DNA from: Promerops cafer
Lineage: Eukaryota > Chordata > Aves > Passeriformes > Nectariniidae
Length of the DNA stretch: 64,000 nt
Assembly: GCA_013398275.1 (NCBI GenBank)
Contig: VZSE01011443.1
Coordinates: forward strand, 248,001-312,000
Direction: 5' to 3'
Shown: positions 1 through 11,560 of the stretch, one piece after another
How positions within the stretch are numbered: the stretch's first letter is position 1
How the letters are laid out: every line of letters starts with the position of its first letter
Made by a program: the position numbers and the translations under genes
The notes under the pieces: generated by a model
The model's database searches: none
The model's input: only the letters and a program-made list of their open reading frames with translations
Told to the model about the DNA's origin: nothing

Positions 1-3000
1 ATGAAAGTTTCTTTTCATCTGTATTATTATTCTTCATATAAAGCATCAATTCTAAGCTAGATCCTTTTTCTGCTAAGTCCAATGTGCTGCACGTGTAGTC
101 AGCAAGTATTGCTAGTGCTATTAACATTAAAATCTCACCAATCATTTGTACCAATGCATTGCAAACTTGCAAATTTTACTTTCCAAAGTCTTGGGTGCTT
201 CTGTGAATTTATGTAGAAGTGAACACAATTTGGTATTCTTTCTTCTTACTTTAAGTAAATATCAATGCTGATTTGATGCATGAACTGCTACTTAAGAGGG
301 CATTTTGGGTACTGCCATGGAAACTAAGCCTTTGATCTAGAAAGCTTAACTCCAGTGATAATTAGGTTTTTGGTAGTGAATGTCTGACACATACTTTTTA
401 AATAAGGTTTAATACCAAGTAGGTCTGATTTAAAGATAAACAAATATTTTGGCAATCTGTACACAATAGGATTTCTTCCTGATGTCTATATTAAAACTAA
501 ATCTCCTCAGCTATTAAAAAATGATTTTCAAAATTTCTAGTGGATTCAGACAATGTTATATTTTGTGTCTTGCTCTATATCAACATGAAAGCCTTAAAAT
601 ACCATAAAGCTGTTCTTTTTGCTTCAACTCATTGGTATCACAGTAAAGAGGTGTTGATTTGTTGATTGTTGATAATTTTGCTCCAAATATATAGACTTGC
701 AGATGTTCACTCAAAATGCTTGTATGAAATAATGCTGTAATTCTGATTTATCATTCTGATACTTTAGTACCAGTTTGTGAAGTGGTTTTTCTCATAATTA
801 ACGGTAGGTTGATCTTCAAAGGAGCTTGGATGTTGATGGCAGCAGGTACAAATATTCAGGAATAATGGAAGTTAAACTTCAGGAAGAAATAGAAAATCAT
901 GCCTTTCTAGAGACAAGCTGCATACTACCCTTTGTCTCCTATGAGGCATTGGAGTGCAAATGTTATTAAAACAAACAGCAAAGGAGTGCATTTTAAGAGC
1001 AACATGCCTCTCTCCTTCTTCTGAAAATGTGAGTTCACTTGAAATGATTAATGGGAAAGGCTTTCTGGGGTTTTTTACTGCTGTTCTTTAAAGGGTGATA
1101 AAGATATATGAACCCCATGATATGCACAAATCCCATGCACAATGACTACAAGTTTGATTCAGTAGCTTACACTCTGGCGTAAAACCTCAGAAAAGAGTGG
1201 TAAGGAAACCATGAATCAGAATAATTTATTTTTCATTATTTTTTGTCCTTTAAATTTAAGAGTGAAAAAATATTCAAGAAGACTAGATTCTTTTGTGGTA
1301 TTTTTTTCCAAATTTTATTTTGGATTTACTATTTCAAATTCAATTTTGGTGTTATCTCAGCTTCTTCCTTGGAGTTAACTGCAGGGCACAGATTTTATTT
1401 TGATTGGTTTTAGAGTAACACCAGCTACGAGTTTTGTTACTCTTACAACTTTGAAATTCAAAAACCTGTAAAACTGGGACAAATTGTCTAACAGTACTGC
1501 ACAAAGGAAGGTCTGAGGTCAAAAATTAGTTTGTTCCATTTCCAGAATGTTGTACTAGACTTTAAAAGCTCCATGAGTGTAAACCAGTCTTTGAAATATC
1601 TGCACATCAAATTCACATGGTGCATGTCATAGATGTGGGTCATACCTGTATAATATTGTTATCCTCTAAATTTACATTGAATAAAATGAAAGGCATTGTA
1701 CAAGGTAATGTGATTTCCACTGGAAGATTTTTTACCACGGTAGGTTTTCTTACAGTGCAAATACACCCTTACCTCTGGGGAACTGATACATGACACAGTT
1801 TTAGTAATGTTGGTTTTTAAATTATAGGCCCTATACATCTACACAAACATGGATTCTCTTTTCAATTCAATTTCAATGTGAGGGGAAACACCCCCCCTTG
1901 TTTTTCTAAATCTTATTTTATAAAATTCCTAAAGAACTAATTTATTATTTAAGTCTGAGTATATTCCTGTTCCATAGGAAGTCGTGTTAGGCTGAGGGAG
2001 GGCAGTGCCTGGTGGACTTATTCTCCTAGAAAAGATTCTGAAGAAGACAAAAGGCTCTCTATTAGGACACAAAAGTTGCAGAAGAGTATGTCACCAACAG
2101 TACCATCTCTGTCCCATGGGCGTCTTTCAGCATCATTCCAAAAAAGTTTTCCTAGTCCAACCTACCCTAATACAAAATGGGGCATTCACCTCATGATCCC
2201 AGATATCATGCATTAAAGTTGTCATTTAAGCAGCTGAAACACAGCCTTCACAATATTTCACATGAATCAAGATGAAAACAAAACAAAATAATAATAATAT
2301 TTTAGGGTCATAGTGTTGCCATGTGAAGACTTCTGCCTCTCCAAGCCAGCTAATAAGCAGAAGGGATATAAACAGGGCCTGAAGGCAATGGTTTGCAGAG
2401 CTTTTTGCTCTGTAGGGAAAAGCATGTTTTGGTTTGTTTTGATCACTGAGACAAAGACCCATCCCTGACAAATTGTCCATTGGCTAATGCACAGCTGAAA
2501 AGTGATACAGCACTGTGATGTGGATGGAGAAGGATAAGATAGAACAGAAGTTAACAGATAATCACAATTACAACTTTATTAGTGGGGAAAAAATCCCACC
2601 CTTAATTTAATAGAGATGGTGTTAATTTCCCTTTGATGAAATAGAGATTTGAGAAGGCTGTGCAGATGGCCAGCACTGCAGAGAACAGCTCTGTCAGGGC
2701 TCCTTACGCATCCACAAGAACAGAGCATGCCAGCAAAGCTTGATGGTCCATGGATCAGTGCTTCCACCTCCTCACAGGCCAAATTTCCACAAGCTGATGA
2801 GTATGAGGTGGCAGGGATATACCAAGCTAAATAAACCCTGTTTGTTACTTCATGGATTTTCCTGTGGTTCATCATTCCTCCAGGTGACCTTACTTGGCAG
2901 CCATTTTAGCAGAAGACAGATTTAATGACATGTGGAGTGAGCTTCTCTGTTATCACTGCCATGGCTCCCCTCACACCGAGTTTAGGCACATTAACAGGGT

Positions 3001-4235
3001 ATTGTGGGAGAGCAGACACAGCTGATGCCCATGCAGGATTGGATCTGTGAAAAAACCAGATAGCTGCTGTCTCCAGAGGGAAATTTCTGCCAAAATGCAC
3101 ACTGGCTTCCATAGTGCGTGGATTTAGCACACAGTTTGTATTTAGCACCTTTATAAAGATTTAAGTCTATATATACTTGCATTCATAAGCATATGTCAAT
3201 CACACTTCAAATGACTAGATTTAAGAACTTGTAGACTACAAATTTACTTATTGTTAGCATTTATCAGCATTTTCATGACCAATCACAAATTTGATGAGGG
3301 TTGACAACACCCATTTGCAGCAATTAATACAATCTCACAGAAAACACGGGTTTATGAACCTGACAATCTGAAGTGTTTTGGATTTGTTTGGGTTTAAAAA
3401 TGCCAGTGGCTACTTGTCAAACTTCATTTGTAAATCAAAAGTGTTTTCAGTTCTACACCTGCAAAACAAGTGTTCAAAACTTGTAAACTTCTTTATGGAT
3501 ATATATTCTTGGCTTTCAGGTATAGTGGAAAGAGTCCAAGACAATTTTTTATGGCTGAATTATAAACACCTGAAAAATGGAGTTTGAAATGAAAATGCTG
3601 ACACAGCTTTAATTATTGCAGCATGAATGATTTTATTATACACTATCCACAGTGTCTATACATACAAAGTACATGCTCTAGTGTTCTAATATTTCATTTA
3701 AGAAAAAAGCAATTACTTAGCAGATGTAGAGACCTACGCATAAATGGGCTAAAGCAATACCTTTATGCTGTTTGAAAACCTATATGGAATGTTATTACCA
3801 CATAAAAGGGTTTATACTTCAGAAGACTCAGAGGTACAGAGAACCAGCTAAAGCAATAAACTGCTCTGGTGTGCTTAATTAAAAAGCTTCATGTTACTGA
3901 AGTCGATTGAAAAACAGAAGGTTTGGTTCTTTAAGGTAATTTTGTCCTTTTCTATTAAGTGCTTATCAAGTGTTAAAGAATTAAAATGCCGTCCCAGCAG
4001 TTTAAATTGAGAATAATTTGCTTTTCTTCTATTGAAGGCAATTCTTTATGCTGTCAACCTAGACACATGTAATAAAATGGGCAATGTGAAGGTAATTGGG
4101 TGACATGGTTGGATTTAATTTACCTTTAATTAACCAGAATTGTAGCAGAAGCAGGGAAATCAGTATTGAGACATTTCAGAAAATATTTTTTAATGTCAAT
4201 CTCTTTACATAAAGCTAGAGAACTTTGCAAAACAG
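1..4235. other. AT-rich non-coding stretch
   Basis: No gene, RNA gene or recognisable transposon is visible here. All open frames are short (under about 100 codons), overlap one another on both strands and show no family motif. The part from about 3600 to 4150 has many TAAT/ATTA homeodomain-type cores and little simple sequence, so an undetected regulatory element is possible, but conservation cannot be judged from one sequence. Confidence 0.6.
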
Positions 4236-4253
4236 AAAAAAAAAAAAAAAAAA
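4236..4253. repeat. A18 homopolymer tract
   Basis: Eighteen consecutive A residues followed by an A-rich stretch. No retrogene or SINE body precedes it on the plus strand, so it is read as a simple homopolymer rather than a retrotransposition tail. Confidence 0.9.
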
Positions 4254-4550
4254 CAACAAACTAGAGAGGATTGCTTAAATATATTCCAAGTTTATAAACA
4301 CAGAATGTTAGAGTGGATTTTGACTCATTCACATAAAAGACCAACCTCCAGGCCAGATTTGTTAGTGAAACTGGAAGGCCTATGAGAAATAATGGATTTC
4401 TGTGAACTCTACACACTTTTAGTGATGTTCTACATGATCTATTTCAAAGAAGCCAGTGCTTTTCCTTCTGTTTTTTCTTCTTTTATTTTTTTTCTTTCTG
4501 AAATGGTGGTACAACTTCATGAAAATGCCTCTTTTTGGGAAGTCTAAGGC

Positions 4551-4878
4551 TTGCATGCACTTTCTCAACAGATGAGTGTGGAATGTGTATGGCTGAATGA
4601 AGGCTCTTGTGGTTCCCTCTTTCTTGAGAGAGGTCTACATTGTCCTCAGCATGGCTTGTGCTGTGAGGAGATTCCAGGTGATTCCAAGAGCAGGCAGAGA
4701 ACAGCAGTGCCCTGGGCCCCCCTCCCAGGAACTCACTCTGGAGCCAAAAGCCATGAGGTGGTTTGGGGTCACCTGGACACCCACCTGGAGAGAGCTGCCA
4801 GCTCCCAAGGCTTTATGTGGAGTGTTCAGCACCACACAAAGAGGAAGAGCAGAAATCTGCTTCACGTGTAAAAAATAG
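4551..4878. other. GC-richer block of unknown origin
   Basis: This patch is visibly richer in G and C than the surrounding AT-rich DNA and stays open in two plus frames (106 and 93 codons) and one minus frame. The three overlapping frames share no recognisable domain, and openness in several frames at once is expected from locally low TAA/TGA density. It could be a decayed repeat fragment or an old exon. I do not recognise it. Confidence 0.3.
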
Positions 4879-5090
4879 GAATAACATAGGAACTATTGCT
4901 GTTTCTATGTCTGCTGTCTGTATTCAAAATTCTGCACTGTTTTACCCTCTATAACATGCAAAGGGGATCTAGCACTCAGCACAGACAATAAAAGCATTAT
5001 GAACACAGTTTGTTGCTGGCTTAAAAGAATGTTTAGGTCCCATCTGGTTCCAGCATGGTTTTATGTCTCGAGAGAAGTACAGAACAGGTA

Positions 5091-5157
5091 TATTTTTAAT
5101 TTAATTTTATTTTTATTTTAATTATATTTTTATATTTTTAATTTTAATTTTTAATTT
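5091..5157. repeat. AT-rich low-complexity tract
   Basis: About 67 bases of nearly pure T and A arranged as imperfect TTTTA/TTTAATT units. This is simple-sequence DNA with no feature in it. Confidence 0.8.
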
Positions 5158-8100
5158 CTTGGAAGGAAGTGGAAGAACTTGGTGGCAATTATAAAGCTGT
5201 TTAACCAAACTTATGGAGTATAGGATTTCATTCATTCTGAGTTCATTCCTATTTCAGACCTAATAGTCACAGTAGAATTACAACCCTTGATAAAAAATTC
5301 CAGATTACTACAAGAGTTAATTACCATTGCTGAATTACTGATTTAAATTTTTCTAATTCCAGTTCCAACTATTCATTTTTGTAACATTGGTGTCCAGGCA
5401 ATTTAAAGTCTTTCAAATTTTTTTTTTTTTGGTCTAAAATATTGTGGTGTTTTTTACAGATACTTGTTTCAGATTAATTTCTAGTATATAGCCTCCTCTA
5501 TATTCTCACCAAAGGCAGGTAAGGACCTCCTCTAAATGATTAATGTTTTAGGTTGGTACTGTTGCCCTGTGTACATAACTCTTTCCTTGCACTGAAAGAC
5601 CAGTAGTAACTACAGAAGGGCTCTGTAATACTCACTTCCAATCTGGAGATGCCTGTATTAGGTGCCTAAGGACGCACATGATAAATCTGGAGATGGATTC
5701 AATATAATGTTATGCATTATATTCTCCATCTCTTTGCTCACTCATGGAAATCCTCAAGCATAGGCACCAGAACTGGAAACAACATCCAATGGCATTTACA
5801 CAAAGGAAAAAAAGTACAGAGGTAATTTAATTTCAGTAATCCGTATTTGTTTCTTTGGTTTTGATTACAGAGCTTCTTTTCATTTCAAGACAATGAAAAT
5901 AGTGATCCTATCAGTTCTGCTTGTTTTAGAGGTGTGGCTTGATTGGTTTTCGTGTGACTCACATTTTACATCAGATCATGTAAATTAGAATCAGGCTCTG
6001 TATATATAAAATTTTAGGTCTCAATGAGTTCATATTTCATTTAGTCCTAACCTTTTCCTTTAATTAACTGTATTATACCCATACTACATAATGCAGCATA
6101 ATATTTCAATCTTTAAGCTAGTTTCATGAGAGGATATTATGTTTCTTCTGCATGATATATATTAGGTGAAATCAAATATAGTAAAATCCTATATAGTTCA
6201 CATTCAAAATGAATGTCTACCAAACAATCTAGCAAACTAACTTGTAACAAGGATGCTGACTAAATGTATAAATAATTTCTTCATTGTTGTCAGAATGCTA
6301 GAATGAAAACCAGCAGTGGGGGCAAATTTTCAAATACAGTATGGATTTTACACACACTATAAAGTAGGAGAGGGGGAAAGAGCATGGTGAATTTAAGGCA
6401 GCTATATGATCTTAACATAGAGAAGAAATTTCCTGTTTTTCAGACAGGTACATTTAACAGTTGTTACTATTTCACTATAGTCATGTACTAAAACCTTATG
6501 GGCACAGAAAACTAAATAAAGCTTACTTCAGAATACGTAAAAACAAGCAAAAAAATAAATAGTGTAGTAGCATAATATTTCATTTTCCAATGGCTACAGT
6601 GAGTGTAGAAGCAGGTCAGTAAGGAGCAATGAATCCACCCTTGTGTTCTCAGTCACCCTGGTGTAAATGTAGAAGTGTTTCTTTCCTGCAGAGGTTAATG
6701 CCAGAGAACAGCAATGCCATCAAACCCCTGGCACATGTACAAGAAAGGAGTCAAGCCTGAAAACAATGAAAACAGATAGAAAAAGGGCCAATTAGTCATA
6801 TCATTGATAAAATTAAATATGACACAAATACAGCTAATTATGTCCTTGCTCTCAATTCAGATTTTATTAGTTTGGGAACCCTTGGAGGTAGCCTAAATTA
6901 CATGTATTATGTTTAGGTTGATGGGATTTTTTATCCTGTTTGCTTTATGTCCTCATGGGCTGGGTCCCCAGCTGGCACAGAAGAGGTGCTATTACCTTCA
7001 GTAGGACTGGAAGGCTTTACAGAGGAAGAACCCCAGCTGGATTTTTTGGCTGACTAACTGGACCCCTGGATAATATTTTTTTCCTCTTTTTTTTTCTCCA
7101 TTTTTTACATATGAAAGCATTTAGGGTTTAATCTCACAGTGTTTCTCTGCAAGCTTGAGAAAAATGAACATTAGCATAAAACTGCTTTGATGGAAAAAGG
7201 AATACTAACATCTTAGTCTCTGTAAAAGACAAAAAATGGAGCTGGGAAAAAACAAAAACCCTTTTATTCTGCAGCAGTGCAAATGTGCTCTGTAGCGCAA
7301 CCTTGATCTCTTCATTTCCAGATTCTGGAACTAGTTAAAGTTCATGACAGGCCTTATTTAGCATGTGCCTTTCCCACACAAACAGAAACACAGACAGGCA
7401 GGGGATGACTTGTATCCAGATCTTGTAGGAAGTAGCTCGCTTTTATTGTGTCTATAGCACATGGAACCAGGAATAATAAGTCTCAGCTGGCACTTTAGTA
7501 ATACTAGTTATAATTACACCCCTGAAAGAGGCATTAAAAGAACATTATTATTATTGTTATTACGGTGGAGTTAATCACTTCTCTGTTGCAATATCTGGAA
7601 TCAGTGTCACTTGCTCACATCCCCCTCACGGTTTGCATTGCACGTGTAGTGCCAACTTTGGGAAGACAATTTTCAGTGTTTATTTTTCTCATCATCTTTT
7701 CTATGGGTGGCTGCAGATAATTGTGTAAATACAATCTCAAATATACTTGCTTTGATGACAGAACTCTGAATATCTCTGTGGGTCTTTCTTCTCTATTATG
7801 CCATTTTTTCCCAAATATGTATTTATAATTGCACCTCACTTTTGAAATAAAAAAAATGCTATTAATCCAATTTCGGAAGGATCCTTCATCAGCAACATGC
7901 TCCTCCAGTTGATTTGCATGGTACAAAATGCACATTACATGATATTTGTAAAAGACAATTCCTCTTACAGACTTGTTGTGTCATCAAATGATGTATATAA
8001 CTTTAGTGAAGCATTTACTAAGTTTACAAAATTTAATCTCTGAAAGAATCTAGAGAAATATGAATTGGCATAATTGTCAAGAATAACTGTAATTCATTAA

Positions 8101-10122
8101 TTTTGAATTGTTAAATAGAGGTCAGTGTGTAAAGTGAGGATCATGCAACAGCACTCCATTCCCAAATCCATGCGTGAGACAGAGGGTGTAGTGGTCAGTC
8201 TTGTAAAAGACCAGCTGAGAAGCAATGACACATTATAGAAATTTTAAATCAGTTAAGGTGCAATACTCTCCTCTGAGTCACAGCCAATGAATGAACTGTG
8301 GCTGTTGAAAGCATATCTTAAAACAGGAGAATAAAGTGAAGAGATACTGGGATAAATTATAAAATCAGATACATTAGAAGAACTACAAGGCTGTGTTAAG
8401 AGAAAGAAATAAGCAACAGCATGGGTACTTGATCAGATTCCTTTATGCAGGGGCACAAAAAGAAAAGAATGTTCACAGGGAACTTCCTTGCACTTTTTGC
8501 TGTTGGAAACTAAACTTTCAGTTTTTTTACTTCTAGTCTTGGTCAAAAGCTCCTTGAAATTTCATAAAATTAGTTTTTCCATAGGTTTCAGCAAGTTTTG
8601 GATCAGAATCTTGGAAAGTAATCTCTGCATCAGGTAGACTGACAGCAGACAACTTCCTGTAGGATGGGTGGATAGATAAGGAGGGATATTTTAAATTTGA
8701 GTGATAGAGACAGAAGTTTTGAGCATCCACCATCAATCCTTTCCCTTCTTTGAACTATTTTATTCCTGATTCATTTCAGAACTTTGCAATAAGGCAATTA
8801 CATTATATTGGCTTTAAAGAGATGAGGTTAGGTGCTGCAAATGGTAGTATGCCATTTTTAACACCTGTGGAAAGTTTTTCCTAGCTGATCACAAAGGAGG
8901 CATTTTCTGCAGATGTTGTTTTCCTGAAAAATTAATAAAATAATCTTTCCATAATACCAGCAGCTGTAATAATACCATTAATAACCACTTGACTGCTTAA
9001 TACACATTCATGGGTTAGCAGCAGCTTTCCACAATGTTTTTAAGATGATTTAGCACAAAGGTTGGCAGGAGCTTTTTGACAGAGTATTTTTTTGTGTGAA
9101 GAAAATGCCAACTTCTCACAGGTTCTTTTGAGAGGAACATGTCACTGCTGGTGGTAGTCTAACCAGAACCCATCCCTCAAAGTAAGGGATAGGATGGGTG
9201 GTTGTGTGGAGCACACATGTAGACATAAACTCACACAAGTTTTTGGGGTACTCAGTTCCTCTCTTTAGGATGCTGTTCAGCCTGCTGAAATTTCTGCTCT
9301 TCAGGTGAGAGGATCAGAGAGAACTTTTTTTCCACCAGCTAAAGGCCTATGGAGCACAGTCTGTGTTGGGTGAAGGTGTCCATCCTGACATCCCTCAGAT
9401 CAGGCTGGTTATGGGAGAAAGCAACTCTAGCTTAATCTGTGTTTATCATGGACTTTAGAAATGGGTTGATTGGTTCTGGAATTGGTTTTGGATGTTTTGA
9501 TTTGGGAATTTAATCTTTTTGGCCTGAAATATTGTGATATGAAATTGCTGAAGAAAAAGAGCTGAGAATTCCATGACTTTTGTGTGAGGGTGTTACTATG
9601 TGAGACTTTTTTCCAGGTGTTTAAGTTATATTTTGGATCCTCCAGTCTTTATCCCTCTCTGTTGAGGCTTTCTTTCAACCAATACCATTCCTAGATTGCC
9701 CCTTACCAAATAGAGTGCCAACCTGCTGAGCAGAGGTGCTAATTTCCAAAACTTCCATCTTGATCTCTTATAGAAAAAAGAGACACTTTGTTTAGGCTGA
9801 ATGTCCTTTAGTGAAAAAGTACAAAACCTTTCAAAAGATAAAAAAATATGGTATGATTTACCCTCTTTTATGACAGTGGAACATCACAGCAGGACCTGGA
9901 TATATTGCAAATGTTTAACAGGAAACAATCAGCTAAATGTAGAATAAAATCTGTTTGGTAATTAAAAAGATGAATATTTGTACTAATATGAAGATTATGA
10001 AAAACTCCAATCATTATAAGGAAGGTGATTTTATTTTTTGCTGTGCATGATGAGCATAATCAACATCAGTAATTCTTAAATACCAGAATACTCCTATTGA
10101 TCCATGGAAATATTTATATTAC
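5158..10122. other. AT-rich non-coding stretch
   Basis: No gene or named repeat found. The minus-strand open frames at 7615-7935 (106 codons) and 8533-8736 have unremarkable composition and no motif. A good pyrimidine-rich acceptor-like site ends at about 6691, but no matching donor follows, so no exon is called. Confidence 0.55.
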
Positions 10123-10320
10123 TGGTGTGGCTGAGCCCCAGTGAGCTGCTAATCCCCAAGCAGCTCCTCACTTAGAAGGCAGAAGTGTAAAAGGGAAAAA
10201 CTCATTGGCTGAGATAAAGACAGTTTAATAAGTAAAGCAGAAATGGGAAGAAGCAGAAAAAAAAAGAAAGAGATTGATCTTTGGGCAGACGTATGTGACC
10301 TCATGTGTTCCTGAAAATTC
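10123..10320 (-). mobile_element. ERVL-like LTR fragment (3' part)
   Basis: Read on the minus strand, this is the right-hand part of the same avian ERVL-like LTR family as the copy at 32838-33405. The best-kept block is the segment around the poly(A) signal, TATTAAACTG followed by TCTTTATCTC (plus positions about 10209-10230). It is followed by the family's U5-like end, which finishes near 10123 in a degraded terminal CA. The match fades toward 10320, where the 'cacctgcctgcccat' zone of the family is only weakly recognisable, and the left (U3) half is missing. No internal retroviral sequence flanks it. The family assignment is from memory of avian LTRs, and the right boundary is approximate. 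Confidence 0.7.
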
Positions 10321-11292
10321 AGTGAAAATGGCTGTAGCAAATTCTTATGCTAATTCTTTCATTTCATTTTAGATATTTTTAATTATGCAGGGATTAGTTT
10401 GGTAAGATGAATTGCTTTAATTCCTAAACTTCTCTGGCAAAATCAAAATTAACATTTTTTAAGTCATATTTCCTTAAATCTGAATGAATCTTAGACTACA
10501 ATCATGGACCCGTTAACATATCTAGTTTGGAATAATACAGGATATTTTTTTTTTTTTGTGAAAGTCTTATAAATATTCCGAGATTCTAAGGGATTGATAG
10601 TTTTCATTGCCCTTGAGACAATTTTAATTTTTTTTAATGATTGCAGTGCAAAAAAAGACATGACTTGGTTTTGCTTTCTGTCACCAGATACAAAACAACC
10701 TAAAACATCCATGGAGACAAAAGACCAAAGGTAGGGTGAGGTGAGGGACGGGAATTTTTACACAAAATGTTTGAAATCGAAGCCTGAAAATTCTGAAAAG
10801 CATTGATGTCTTTGACTTTCAGAATTCTTGATTCCCTTGATCTTGCATTCTCTCACTGAAAGTTTCTTGGATTTCTGTAGCATAAGCATTGTTCAGCAGT
10901 TATTGATGCCTAATTAAAACCACAGTCATGAAGAAGTTCCCTGAAGAGCTCCTTTAGGGATACCAGAGTATCTGTTCCAGACTTGTGTCTCTTTATGTTG
11001 TTTCTGAGATGAAGATAGCTGAGTCACAGTGAATGCTAATTTCTGTAATGTCACTGCCTCATGCAGAGGCATTCCCTCTGGAGTGAAGAACTGACAGTGC
11101 TGCAAATGCATCAGCTCATTTAGAAGGACCTGAGCCAGCATTAACCTGTCATGTCCAGAAAACACCAGGTAAGAGCAAAGGAAAGAGAAAAGTCACCTCA
11201 ACAGACAAGTGGTTTTCCATGAAAACAAGCCTGCTTTTTGCTTTTCATTTCAACAGTTTGGGTCAAAAGTGACCCAGGAAAACATAATCAGG

Positions 11293-11354
11293 ATTTTTGT
11301 TTGTTTGTTTTTTTTTTTTTTGTTTTTGTTTTTGTTTTTGTTTTTCTTTTTTTC
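11293..11354. repeat. T-rich (GTTTTT)n tract
   Basis: A T15 run flanked by TTTG units and followed by four GTTTTT units, then more T-rich sequence. It is simple-sequence DNA. The 114- and 185-codon plus-strand open frames that cross it are artefacts of this composition and read mostly Phe, Leu and Val. Confidence 0.9.
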
Positions 11355-11560
11355 CTTATCACATTACACAGACTTCACAGTCTTCCTGCACTCTGTCTCA
11401 TTCACCTTCTTAATTTCTTTCTCTCCCACTTTTCTGGACTCTACATTTATACTTTACTGCCGTTCTCACATATTTTGTATCTTTTCACATCCGTTTTTTT
11501 TGTACTCTTCCTCATGCTCCTTCTTATTCTCCTTCTGTTTCTCTTTGCTTTGACTTTACT
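11355..11560. repeat. Pyrimidine-rich tract
   Basis: About 200 bases in which the plus strand is dominated by C and T (runs such as CTTTCTCTCCCAC and CTCCTTCTGTTTCTC). It continues the T-rich microsatellite at 11293. Such asymmetric polypyrimidine DNA usually arises by degeneration of CT/T simple repeats. It contains no recognisable gene. Confidence 0.65.

Noticed and set aside
11067..11168. Exon-like segment between CCTCATGCAG and AACACCAG|GTAAGAG
   Set aside because: Both splice sites look reasonable, but all three frames contain stops and no partner exon is visible. A non-coding exon remains possible but unsupported.
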